A DNA stretch of 64,000 nt from Porphyra umbilicalis (Eukaryota; Rhodophyta; Bangiophyceae; Bangiales; Bangiaceae). Positions 53,665 to 63,175 of the stretch are shown here, one piece after another. The DNA lies in contig KV918790.1 in the NCBI GenBank assembly GCA_002049455.2, forward strand, positions 1-64,000. The letters run 5' to 3'. The notes beneath the pieces are model-generated. The model was given only the letters and a program-made list of their open reading frames with translations. It ran no database searches and had not been told where the DNA came from. A program made the translations under genes and the position numbers. The first letter of the stretch is position 1, and each line of letters opens with the position of its first letter.

Positions 53665-55067
53665 CGTATTCGAAGAATGAACGGACCTTGCACGAATGTC
53701 GAAGCAGATTCCACCGCTCAATCTACGGTCGAAGCACGAGCTTAGTCCGCCTCGTGCAGGCATTCAAGGGGGGTTAGACAAGTGTGCCTCAAGGTCGTCC
53801 GTGAGGGGTACCCATGAAATCGACGGTCTGGGCCAAAATAAAGCAAATGACGCAGATTGGGAGGCTCTACCTGAATGACACTACGTCCGCTTTGGAAACG
53901 CGGGAAAGCTGCTTCACGATCCATGAGTGGCCATCGTCTCTCCCTGCCGTCGTTGCGCGCCTAATATCGACGGCCGCCTCGGCACTCATGGCGTGCCCCA
54001 CCCGCCTCCACCTCGAGTACGTTTTCTTTGCCCTTGACCTCCCCCGTCCCTCTCCCTCTTTGCTTTCTGCCCCCACTGTCAGGAATCATTGCGCCTCCCG
54101 CTGTGGTCAAGTAGCCGGCGGCCGGCGGCCGACGGTCGTCACCACCGTTGATTTCCCCCCCCCCCTCGCCGCCCTCATAGTTTTTGCCTGCTTGTGTCGA
54201 ATGGTGGGCTCTGCGGTCGTAGGCCGGCGTCCACCATCCGGGGGCATGCGAGCGGGGAGCTTTGTGGGGTGGTCTGGTGGTAGGGCGAAGGTCTGTGCCG
54301 TCCATGATTGGGTGGGAGCCTGGTTGCCTTATACACGCACCTACTGGCTGTCGTGACGTACATTGGTTGCTTTTCTCCCTTTTCTCATGTTGGCAGTAGG
54401 CGCTACGGTCATAGGTCGGCGACCGCTGCTTCAGCAGTCGCAAGTGGCGCGGTCGGAGGGGCTGTTTGGGGGTAAGAGAGGGGCGCCTCCAGCAACCAAT
54501 CAGTGCAGCTCATCCAGTTTTCCAGGCAGGCAAGTAGGCACTCGTCATTGGCATGCCGATCGGCACTGTGGATTTTTTACAGACCACCGACGGCAAGTAC
54601 GCACTCGTCATCGACATGCCGATCGGCATTGAGAGCCCTACAAACACCCCTGATATTAGAGCTACCCTGAAAAGTAGCCGCGGCGTAGACGGCAACGCCG
54701 GTGCACACGCGACCGCTCGACGACCAATGAGAAGCCGGTATTCCGGGTGAGGCCCTTAGACAACAAAGCCTTAAGGGCCTGTGTGTGCCGCCGATTGTGT
54801 GGTGGATTCCGCTTAGACGTCTGGGGTGTTTTTCCATGCTCTATGTGGGCGTTGGCAGAGCTGCCAGAGGGGGGGGGGGGTGCCGCCGCGGGCGTTGGGG
54901 GGGGGCTTGTGGGAGGTGTACGCGTGACAGCGACGAGAAAATTCACATTCGGTGGAGGCTCAGGATCCTGAAGTTCAATAAGTCCGTTTACGTTTGGTTT
55001 GGTTCAAAGGTTGAATTATACCTGATTCATTGAACCATCCGATGGTTCACCAAACCGACGCAACCCT
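53665..55067. other. Right part of the 7.5-kb element
   Basis: No gene was recognised. It contains a two-copy 63-bp repeat (54529-54652) and, at the right end, subterminal GTTTGGTTTGGTTC and CCTGATTCATTGAACCATC motifs shared with the 855-bp element. Confidence 0.5.
54529..54652. repeat. 63-bp direct repeat with palindromic core
   Basis: GGCAAGTA..GCACTCGTCAT recurs at 54529 and 54592. Each copy holds the perfect 12-bp palindrome TGCCGATCGGCA (54554-54565 and 54617-54628). The 63-bp period is a multiple of three, and the second copy reads GKYALVIDMPIG in the plus frame. Confidence 0.65.
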
Positions 55068-55087
55068 GCCAAGACGAGGTCTGTACG

Positions 55088-55942
55088 CAGGGTTGTCAGC
55101 GTTTGGTTTGGTTTGCCAAACATGAACGGAATTCAACCTGATTCACTTGAACGCTGGAGCGTTCAGGTTGAACGCAACATGTCAAAGGCCGTACTTGTTC
55201 CACGTAATACTTAGTGTGTCACGTTTAATGTAGTTGAGATTGTGCTTGGAGAAGTCGGGTTGTCTGACTCGAGCTCCATCGAGCTTGAGTCGCCAAGCCG
55301 TTGTAGCGTGTGCATAGTAGGCCTGCTGCAGTCCCGGCAACAGAGCCCTGCTTGCCTGCCACACCACCGCGACCCAATCCAAACGACTGGTACGAGCCGA
55401 CGCCGGGGCGACGACGTTGACAACCGCCTGGGCCTCCGCGCAGTAATGGAGACGGGGGGACCAAACAGAAAGGACCAAACACCGATACGTGTAGACGGGG
55501 CGTTGAGGGCGAGTGGATGCTCCATTGTGTGAGAAGCAGCTTGCTGCACTCCACGCAATCCTGGGTGCGACCACGACCCACTCATCCTCCAGCCACAAAG
55601 GCTATGATTAACGCACACGTTGACAGCAGATGAATCGATCTACGTACTCAGCGCCTAGGGTGCTACACAGCCGATTGGCAACAGTTGACATGAAGGAGGG
55701 TCTGGGAGCAGAACTCTCAGCGCGACTGACCTGCAGGGGGTATGGCAACGAGGCAGTCAGAGCGGCCGCACGGCGCCGAACCACCTGGCTGATCAATTTG
55801 AAGTGGTCAACGAAAGCTCCTGTCTGCCCGGGAAATTAATAAGAAATACAACCAAGTTGTTTGTCGTTTGGTTTGGTTCGTTTCTTGAAATCAACCTGAT
55901 TCATCGAACCATCTGTAGATTCAACATGAACTTACAACCCTG
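55088..55942. mobile_element. 855-bp non-autonomous relative of the 7.5-kb element
   Basis: It starts CAGGGTTGTCAGCG and ends CTTACAACCCTG. The flanking octamers TCTGTACG (55080-55087) and TCTGTACT (55943-55950) agree at 7 of 8 positions. Left and right subterminal sequences match those of 47573-55068. Minus-strand frames at 55182-55618 have no recognised domain. It is presumably mobilised by the same transposase as the larger copy. Confidence 0.8.
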
Positions 55943-56456
55943 TCTGTACTCGACACTCGGGTAGTTGTATAGGAAAGTGCAAGGAAGACTTGGTGCATCA
56001 TTAGTACTTTCGGAGTGATGTCATCAATGTCAGACTGCATCCCGCTCAAGTGAAAGAAATTGAAGGACATCGCACACGTGTCATCAATGAGTGCCTGAAC
56101 GCACCGGGTCGTGGCTGACCCTCCTCCCGAGCTTGCCCGAGGCATACCCGCACCCGTGTTCGTGCGCTGTGGTTCGTGCTCTCCCCAAATGCAAGCGGTC
56201 CTGCAGGCGTCCGCGTGCCCGTCCGCCCGCCTCGCGGCTGCGTCCACCTACACCACCACTTCCCTGTTCTTCCTCCTTGCTCACTGGCTTGTTTTCCCCT
56301 GCGGGCCTCCCGTGCTTGCGACCTGTTCGCCCGTCGGCCTTCCCGGTCGGCAGGGGCGTCGCCCTCTGGCGGTCGTGCCCCTACTTCTGGAGGTTAGCGA
56401 CGTTGTTGGCTGAGACGGTGGCGGTGGCGCCCGCGGCGGGAGACGGCGCCGGCGCG
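55943..56456. other. Upstream region of the transporter gene; possible minus-strand exon
   Basis: A minus-strand frame (CVQALIDDTCAMSFNFFHLS and onward) runs from about 56110 into the transposon nest. Across the reconstructed empty target it stays open into 47504-47572. No family is recognised, so a disrupted gene is only a possibility. A further plus-strand frame from 56091 is in phase with the transporter start. Confidence 0.35.
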
Positions 56457-59400
56457 ATGGCGGTAGCGGACACCTTACCGGGGGTCACCGCCGCTGGGGC
56501 AAGTGACGTCATGGCCAAGGGTACGTTTGGGGGCACCCCTTTGCATGACGCCTTTGCTGCGGTTGTGGTCCCGCGGGCCGTGACGGCGGCGCCGTGCGTG
56601 CCGTGGGGTGCGACCGCAGTTTGGGATGTGGGCCCGTTTGGAGAGGCATGACGGCTGCGGTGAACGAAAGGGAGCAGGCTGGGTGGCCTCGGGTGCGCCC
56701 GTCCCATGTGAGGGCGGGGCCGGCGGCGGGCTGGGGCAACTGTCAGCCGTGTCGGTCGAGGGACGGGTCGTCGTCTCGACAGCGCTGCAGCCTGCTGGTG
56801 CGGACGGTGGCAGGAAGTGCTGGGCCTTTGTCGCGTTTGCAGCTGAAGAGGCGCTTTGTCATGGCAAGCCCGCTCGGGGTGGTGTCAGCGCTGGCTCCAG
56901 GGTGCGGTCGTTACAAGAACACCGCCGTCGAATGTGCCTCGGGTCGCTCAGCCGGTGCTGATGCCGCTCGGCGGTGGGGTGAGTGCACGGCCTAGTTCGG
57001 GGTGTGAAGCACCTGCTCTCGTCCCATGCATTTGTTGTGTCGTGGTTGTTTCTGACGTATTTTCCGTTGCTCCCCTTTTTGCGGTTTCTTCTTTCCACGT
57101 GTACTCTCGTGGTGCGGTCTGTCGCCATCTTGCAGATTCTTCCCCCCCTGGTAGTCCTCCGAGCCACCCCCTCCCCCTCCATGTGTCCTCGCCTGAGGAG
57201 CCTCCTGCCGCCTCCACTCCCAAAGAGTACCTCGTGGATGTGGCCAACATGCTCAAGGCCTTTATCGGCCTCAACGTCATGTACACGTCGTACGCCTTTT
57301 CCAAGGCCGGCTTGATTCGCGGCATCGTTGGACTACTGATCGTTACTTACCTCACCGAACACTGCTGTCTGCTGCTCATCGACGTCAAGAACGGTTTACC
57401 CGCGTCCGCACTGCACCGGCGACGCATGAATGCAGCCGCGGCTGCGGACGCTGCTGCGGGTGGCAGCACCGCCACGGTGGGCGCAGAGTCCATGGACGAC
57501 CCGCACGGCGAGGGCGGTGGCTACACGTACGCCGATATTGCTGGGGCGGTGCTCGGCCCCGCTGGCGACGCGTTTGTGTCGGCCTCGCTCGTCCTAACTC
57601 AGTTTGGTTACTGCGTCGGCTACCTCATCTTTATGTCCCAGACCGTCCACGACTTGGTCGCGTCCGCCGGCAGCCCTGTGTGGGCGTACGTGCTCGTGCC
57701 GCTGCCTCTGCTTGCCGGCCTGTCTCTTTTGCGCAGCATCCGCTCCCTCGGCCCTTTTTCCATGCTGGCCAACCTGGCCCTCATGGCCGGCGTCGTTGCC
57801 GTCATTGTGTACATTGGAGACCACTTCCGGTGGGCACCGAGCCACCCGTCCCTGGCGTCCCTGCCGCTGTTTTTTGGGCAAATGACGGCCGCGATTGAAG
57901 GCATTGGTCTGGTCGTACCTGTGGAGAGCAGCATGCGCCGGCCGTCTGAGTTTGCGGGTGTCCTGCGCTCCGCCCTCGCGGTGCTGACTGTCGTGTTGGC
58001 GGTGGTGGGGGTGCTTGGCTTCGTGACATTTGGGGAAGACACCCGCAGCATCATCCTGTTGAACATGGTACGTTGCGGGGATGTGACAGAGGGATGTCAG
58101 GAGATGGCGCTTCGAGGGCGGCGCTGCGGACTCGGCTTGTTGTGGGCTGCTCTGCGGGCGAACGTTGAGTGCGTAGGGCACGTCTCGTTGGTGCTGACTA
58201 CCTACGGAGCCTCTCCTTTGTCGCCCCTGTTTCTGTCTTCTCTAATTGTCGCTTTTCCTGTTGCTGCCGTAAACCTGTGTCCCTGCTCGTCCCCGCCGAC
58301 AGAAAGGAAGCGCCCTTGTTTCAATCGTCAAGATTGTGCTGGTCGTTGGCATCCTCTTCACCTATCCACTGCAGCTGGTACCCGTCATCCAGGCCCTAGA
58401 GACATGGATGGAGTCGGACTCACCCTTTGAGCCTCTGTCTCCGAACTCTTCGTCGACCTCTCCGGCGGAATCCCCGCGGCAAACCTCCATCACCGCAGAG
58501 GAGCTGGAGGAGGAGGGCCTCGGGGGCTCGAGGGGGCTAAACGGGCAACCAGGCGGCGAATATGCAGCGCGTACGTTGGATGCCTTGAGGGGGCGAGTGA
58601 TGCGCATTTGGCGGTTTCAAGCATCGAAACGCGTCTGGCAACGTGCGGCGGTGGAGTGCTGCTACCCCGCTGCGATTTGTTGTTGGCCACCCCGCTTTGC
58701 GGCCACGATGCTTGTGCATGATGTTAACAGCTGGTGTAGTTGTGCGCTTCCCATTGTCGCTGCTTGCTCTCTCCTCTTGTGAAATTCACTAACTCACATT
58801 TGTATCAACATCGCGTTATTTTTGCCCGTCCTCTGCCGCTTGTGTCCGTGCCATGTTCTTGCCAGTAGCGACTGGCGGTGCACCGCTGCCCGCAGCTGCG
58901 TCTTCCCTTGCGACGCTTGGCGGCGCGGAGAATTCTGGCAGACCCGGAGTGTTTGTGAGCGACGCGCGGCGGGTGCTGGGCCGCTTCTTGATTGTGGCCG
59001 GCACGGCCGTGGTAGCCATGTTGGCAGGTGCCAGCTTTGGGCTCTTCCAATCCCTCGTGGGCTCGCTGGGTACGTTACTGTGTGCTCTGGCCGCACACCG
59101 AGACCTTGTTGCCCCAATTGGTGGCAGCGGTTGGGTTGCTGTTGTGTGCCAATGTTGGGGACATTGTTCCTTCCTTTTGCTCAAGTGCATTGTTCCTTTT
59201 TGCTACAGTCTCGGTGATTGCTGACATCTTTCACGTATGGTGTCTCTGGATGAATGCGATGTCCCCTTGCTGTGTGTTTCATCATTTTGCAGGTGCCGCG
59301 ACACTCGCGTACACCGTCCCGTCCATGCTACACCTCAAGCTATACGGCAACACGCTGCCTTGGCACGTCCGGATAAAGGACTACGCAATCCTGGCCTTTG

Positions 59401-59483
59401 GGCTGGGGGGTGCGGTCCTCGGCACCACCGTCACGGTGTGGGAGATTGCACGCATCCACTCGGGCGCGGCGGTGCCACAATAG
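56457..59483 (+). CDS. AAAP/SLC36-type amino acid transporter, five exons
   Basis: Exons are 56457-56520, 57226-58067, 58303-58570, 58866-59069 and 59293-59483. All four donors read GTACGT, all acceptors are AG, and the phases agree, giving 522 residues. Family features include KEYLVDVANMLKAFIGLNVM with TSYAFSKAGL in the first membrane helix, FVSASLVLTQFGYCVGYLIF, GPFSMLANLALMAGVVAVIV, FFGQMTAAIEGIGLVVPVES, LFTYPLQLVPVIQALETWM and FQSLVGSLGAATLAYTVPSM. This order matches proton-coupled amino acid transporters of the AAAP family. Placement at the plasma or vacuolar membrane cannot be told. A hydrophilic Ser/Glu-rich loop in exon 3 is longer than usual. Exon 1 (MAVADTLPGVTAAGASDVMA) is the least certain part, because the frame is open upstream to 56091. 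Confidence 0.85.
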
Positions 59484-59787
59484 CGCTGTTGGTTCTGCAG
59501 ACCCCTATTTGAAGTTGTCCCGTTTGTCCCACTACCGACGTGCCGGTTGCTGAAGCGCCCCGTATGGTGGGGAGTAGGCATTTGTAGACTAGCGGTTCAT
59601 TGTGCATGTGCAACCCTTAGTAGTCTTTCCCGAGGTGCCATTGTGCAGACCGCTTCGTCTGCAAGCAGGGCCTGCGCTGCCCATACAGAAGCGCAGGTGC
59701 CAGGAGTGCTCTTCAAACTAACGTGCCGCAAAGGCTCGCGGCAGCACCACTGCCAGCACCGCACGCCTTTGTTCGTTCATCCTAGCC
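59484..59787. other. Shared 3' space of transporter and TRAPP gene
   Basis: These 304 bp separate the stops of two convergent genes. No polyadenylation hexamer stands out and nothing else was recognised. Confidence 0.5.
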
Positions 59788-60441
59788 TCATCCCCCGATC
59801 ACCTGTACACTGAACTTGCACTGGGCACCGCCTGCAATCTCGGCCGTCACCCTACACCGCACGCCCAACCGAGTGAGCGCGCCGCAAATAAGCCCGCACG
59901 GGAAAACTACGTAGTCCTCTGGTTTCCCCCGCCCCCCGATCGCCCCTCCAACCTCTGCCCCGTCCGCCCCCACCGCCCCCGCGCCACCCTCCTCCGAATC
60001 CTCGTCCGCCCAGACGCGCCCCAACCACCGAAACTTGTTGTCCGTGAGCACGTACAGGCCCTTGTGATTGGTGCGGAGGACATCCACATGCTTCTTAAAA
60101 ACGCCCTCCCAAAAGTCTCGGCACACAAACTTGACCGCCTCCAAGTCGCTGTCCATCCGCTCCTTCTCCACCGCGTACCGCTCAACGAGGCGGTGGCCGA
60201 CATCGTAGCCGACGCCCTCCAAGCGGCGCCGCGTCTCAGCTGCTGCTGCCGCCGCGTCAGCGGGGCTAAGAAGCGGGGGGGGAGGGAGCGCGTTGCCGTC
60301 GGGCACCGCGGATGGAACGGGGGGCACGTACGCCGCCGCTCCGGGGCCGTGGAGGAAGTAGGTGACAACCTGCATCATGAGGAAGTCGAGAGAGGACTCG
60401 GCGACTTGCCGCTTGTGGGGGGGCGGGCGTGCCGAGTTCAT
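59788..60441 (-). CDS. TRAPPC6: TRAPP complex subunit 6 (Trs33/Bet3 family)
   Basis: ATG 60441 gives 217 residues without introns. The Bet3-type fold is recognisable: VAESSLDFLMMQVVTYFL at the N-terminus, then RRLEGVGYDVGHRLVERYAV, AVKFVCRDFWEGVFKKHVDV, LRTNHKGLYVLTDNKFRWLG and, at the end, YVVFPCGLICGALTRLGVRC with CKFSVQV. These match TRAPPC6/Trs33, a subunit that with Bet3 forms part of the TRAPP tether and Rab exchange factor in ER-Golgi traffic. It is longer than animal homologues (about 160) because of a Pro-rich insertion (about 40-65) and an acidic Gly/Ala-rich loop (about 150-180). An in-frame codon 23 positions upstream was not used, as the homology starts after 60441. Confidence 0.9.
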   Translation of the reverse strand: MNSARPPPHKRQVAESSLDFLMMQVVTYFLHGPGAAAYVPPVPSAVPDGNALPPPPLLSPADAAAAAAETRRRLEGVGYDVGHRLVERYAVEKERMDSDLEAVKFVCRDFWEGVFKKHVDVLRTNHKGLYVLTDNKFRWLGRVWADEDSEEGGAGAVGADGAEVGGAIGGRGKPEDYVVFPCGLICGALTRLGVRCRVTAEIAGGAQCKFSVQVIGG

Positions 60442-61096
60442 GGTGCGGGGGAGTGGGGGGGGCGGAAAATCGGGCAAATGCCCTACGGAAGAACTGTCGC
60501 GGCGACGCACCGGGCAGAGGAAACTGAGAGGGAGGGCAGTGGGCCAGCGAGTTGGTGGGTGGCAACGGGCGAGGCCATCCGGTGCGCGTGTGCGTCAATC
60601 GGCGCACAACGTGCCCAGATGCGTCTCGAGGGAGAAAGCGGTGACGGCAATGAAGGAGAGCACAACAGCACAGGTACGAAGCGGGAACGAGGGCTGAGAC
60701 TCGTGCAACAGCGCCTGCGTCACTACTTATTAGAGATGTCCTCGTTTCAAAGGAAAGATTGCGATGCAAAGAAATTTTGGGAAAGCCGTTCCGGCCATTC
60801 ACTGTCCACCGCATGGAGTACAGTCATTGCGCACTTACATACGTCCCGCTTACATAATACCCATTATTTAACTGAGCACAACTCGATCGCCCTCCCTCGA
60901 GATCGACACACGTGCTGCACTCGATCGTCGCCTTAAAAAAAAGTTAAGGATTTACAGAAAACCCAAATCAGAAGACCGCCGTCGTCGTCGTCGTGAGGGG
61001 TGGCCACGGTCGCCGGGCATCCTCATCGCCGCGTCCCCCACCAGCATCGACGCCAGCCCTACAACCCGCCCCAGTTTTCTTCTCGACAAGCCCGCC
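60442..61096. other. Divergent promoter region
   Basis: This lies between the TRAPPC6-like gene (-) and the CENP-B-like gene (+). An AT-rich stretch with a run of A (60933-60950) and a GTCGTC repeat (60979-60994) are the only features noted. Confidence 0.4.
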
Positions 61097-61854
61097 ATGG
61101 AGCCCGCCCCACCTCCCAACCCCCCCTCCCCCCGGCCGGCGCGGGGCAGCTCCCAAGCCACCCGCACTGTTCGTGCTGCGGCCCAAGCAGCGGCCCAGGC
61201 AGCCGTGCAAACGGTCTACCCGGCGGCTTCTCGCGAGAAGCGGCACGCGATCGACATCTCTGCAGCGGCTGCGTCAGCCGCGGCTGTGGCCACCGCCAAG
61301 CTCCACACGGTCGCTTCCGGGTCGGCCGCTGCCGCTCCTGCGTCGGCGACTGCGTCACCGCGCGCCGACCTGACGGGGATCCCAACATCCAGAAAGAAGC
61401 GGCAGTCGATTTCTCTAGACGAAAAGGTGAAGCTCATCAACATGAAGGAGTCGGGCGCGTTCAGGACGTGGGCGGACATTGAACGGGCATTTCCAATTGA
61501 CGTGTCCGAGGAGGCCATCAAATCAGCGTGGCGCCAAAGCGAGTCTCTCCGCAAGAGGTTGCGGAAGGAGCCGGGGGCGACACGGCGGGTGCGGCGGTCA
61601 ACATTTTCTGATGCCGACCGAGAACTACGACGATGGTACAACATTGTGTCGGGGCTGGGAGCAGATTCGGTGCCCCCGACGATGGCGGTGCTCAGGGCGC
61701 GGGCAGAGGAGATTGCCGCCCACCTCGGCGTTGCCAACTTTTCCGCGTCGGCTGGCTTCATCAGGCGGTGGGCCAAGCGACACAACCTCGTCAACGTTTC
61801 CCTCTGGGGAACGGGTGGCTCGGCGGCGGCGGACGCTGAAGCATCAAAGCAGCG
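61097..61854 (+). CDS. CENP-B/pogo-like DNA-binding protein, 3' end cut by an LTR
   Basis: From ATG 61097 about 252 codons remain. Residues 1-100 are Pro/Ala-rich. Residues about 105-155 (RQSISLDEKVKLINMKESGA with FRTWADIERAFPIDVSEEA) form a psq/CENP-B N-type helix-turn-helix. Residues about 165-238 (LRRWYNIVSGLGADSVPPTM, ARAEEIAAHLGVANFSASAG, FIRRWAKRHNLVNVSLWGTG) match the Tc5/CENP-B second DNA-binding domain. In pogo-like transposases and CENP-B relatives a DDE domain follows. Here the frame enters the LTR at 61855 and stops at 61894, so the rest is lost or lies beyond the insertion. Whether this is a domesticated host gene or a Tigger/pogo-type transposase cannot be decided from the part left. 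Confidence 0.8.
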
Positions 61855-62246
61855 TGTGGTATTAATAACGTTAGTTCAATTACCAGTGTACTGAGACCGA
61901 CCGTAGCCACGCAATAAAGCGAGTTCTATCGCCGTCACGGCGAGGAAGAAGACCTTTTGTTGAAGGGCATCCGATGGGGAGCCGGGTGGCGCCCACGACG
62001 GCGACCCCGGACCCACAGTGGTTTAATACAAACAACGGCACTGGTCGATCGACCATCCGATCAATCGATCGTAATGAGTGCCGGCAAGCAGATAGACAGG
62101 CAAGCAAACAAACAATAAAAAATGAACAATGCGGAAGTAACCCCCCAAAGAGCGTGCCACAAGCCGAGTCACACAAATCCGTGGATTCGGCCAGTCAAGG
62201 GGGCTACTCGTGGCCAATTGCCAATTGGGAGCAGAGATATGCTACA
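61855..62246 (-). repeat. LTR, same family as 22334-22729
   Basis: This 392-bp repeat reads TGTGGTATTAATAACG to GATATGCTACA. Pol remnants lie to its right on the minus strand, so it is the 3' LTR of the element leaving the window. A purine-rich GGAGGTA precedes it on that strand. It starts inside the CENP-B-like reading frame. Confidence 0.85.
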
Positions 62247-63039
62247 TACCTCCAACGCGAGATTCGAACCGTCCCGGTGAGATCCGAGGATGGTGAAACC
62301 CGATTGGGCGATCGCGGCCTCTTACGGGGCCGCGCGGGCGCAACCGCCCAGGCGGCGGGAGCCGTGGGGGGCGCGCCGCCCAGTCCAGATTGGGGGGAGG
62401 TGGCGGTTCGCCGTCGTCGGTCGCGACCGTCCGGCCACGCACGCGTGGGCGTGGGTGGCGGGCAGCTGACGCTGCGGGTCCGACCGGCGCTTGCGCGTAA
62501 GCGCGCCCGCGCAGGCGAGTCGGCGTCGGCGTGGGCGTGGGGGCCAGGCGGCCGGTTGACAGGCGACGAGCGTCGGGGTTAAGACCCGTTGATGCGCAGG
62601 TGCGTCGTGCAACACGTGTTGGGGCGACCGTCGTCGGCGCCGAGTGGCGCCTCCTTCGTCGGGGTTTTGACTACCCGACGACACGGCGAAAGCCGGGACG
62701 CGGGCCCGTGGTACCGAGAGTGGGGGTGGGGTTCACACCTCAAGGCCGGTTACCACCGAGGCGTGCGCGCGGTGCAGCACTGGCTGGGTGGTCGTCGTCG
62801 TGCCGGCAGGCGCCGCCCTCGTCGGGGTGCTGACTCCCTTGGCGACGGGGCGAAAGCCGGGGTGCGGGTCCGCGTTCTGTCGGCACGGGGCCAACCCGTG
62901 TCTTCGTGCTCACGCACAGGTCGCGGCCAAACGGAAAGGTTGAGTAGGGGTGCGCCGCCGCGTGGTGGCACACCGCGAGGTGATGGACCCGGTGAGTGTG
63001 GGTTTGCGCTGGGTGGGGGGGGCGGCGCGCACGGCGGCA
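62247..63039. other. GC-rich DNA inside the right-hand element
   Basis: Open frames on both strands are compositional. A GATTCGAACC motif near 62264 resembles a tRNA T-arm, but no complete tRNA can be folded around it. Nothing else was recognised. Confidence 0.45.
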
Positions 63040-63175
63040 AGCGCGGCAAGCCCGGCGGCGACGGCGGCAAGGGCGGCAAGCGCTGCGACGGCGGCAAGGG
63101 CGGCAAGCGCTGCGGCGACGGCAAGCGCGGCAAGCCCGGCGGCGACGGCGGCAAGGGCGTGGTGTGTCGCCGCAA
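63040..63175. repeat. GCGGCAAG minisatellite
   Basis: About nine copies of GGCGGCAAGCGC/GGCGGCAAGGGC-like units occur, some in a 27-bp higher-order pattern (GGCAAGCCCGGCGGCGAC). The tract lies within the retroelement fragment. Confidence 0.75.

Larger units (their letters stand above)
47573..55068. mobile_element. 7.5-kb DNA transposon with 8-bp target duplication
   Basis: The element starts CAGGGTTGTGAGCG and ends CGACGCAACCCTG, so the outer 8 bp are perfectly inverted. It is flanked by identical octamers CCAAGACG at 47565-47572 and 55069-55076. Its two ends match, left to left and right to right, those of the 855-bp element at 55088-55942, which shows they form one family. CAGGG ends plus an 8-bp duplication are hallmarks of hAT elements. 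Yet no hAT transposase was seen. Instead it carries a SANT/trihelix-like gene (48763-50089) and a convergent HARBI1-like nuclease (50762-51841), a MITE and a fragment of a UFL1-like gene. Either these genes belong to a nested Harbinger element or the family combines unusual parts. Confidence 0.85.

Noticed and set aside
62247-62300. tRNA-like GATTCGAACC next to the LTR
   Set aside because: No acceptor, D or anticodon arm can be placed. A primer-binding role was also rejected, because pol orientation makes this the 3' LTR.
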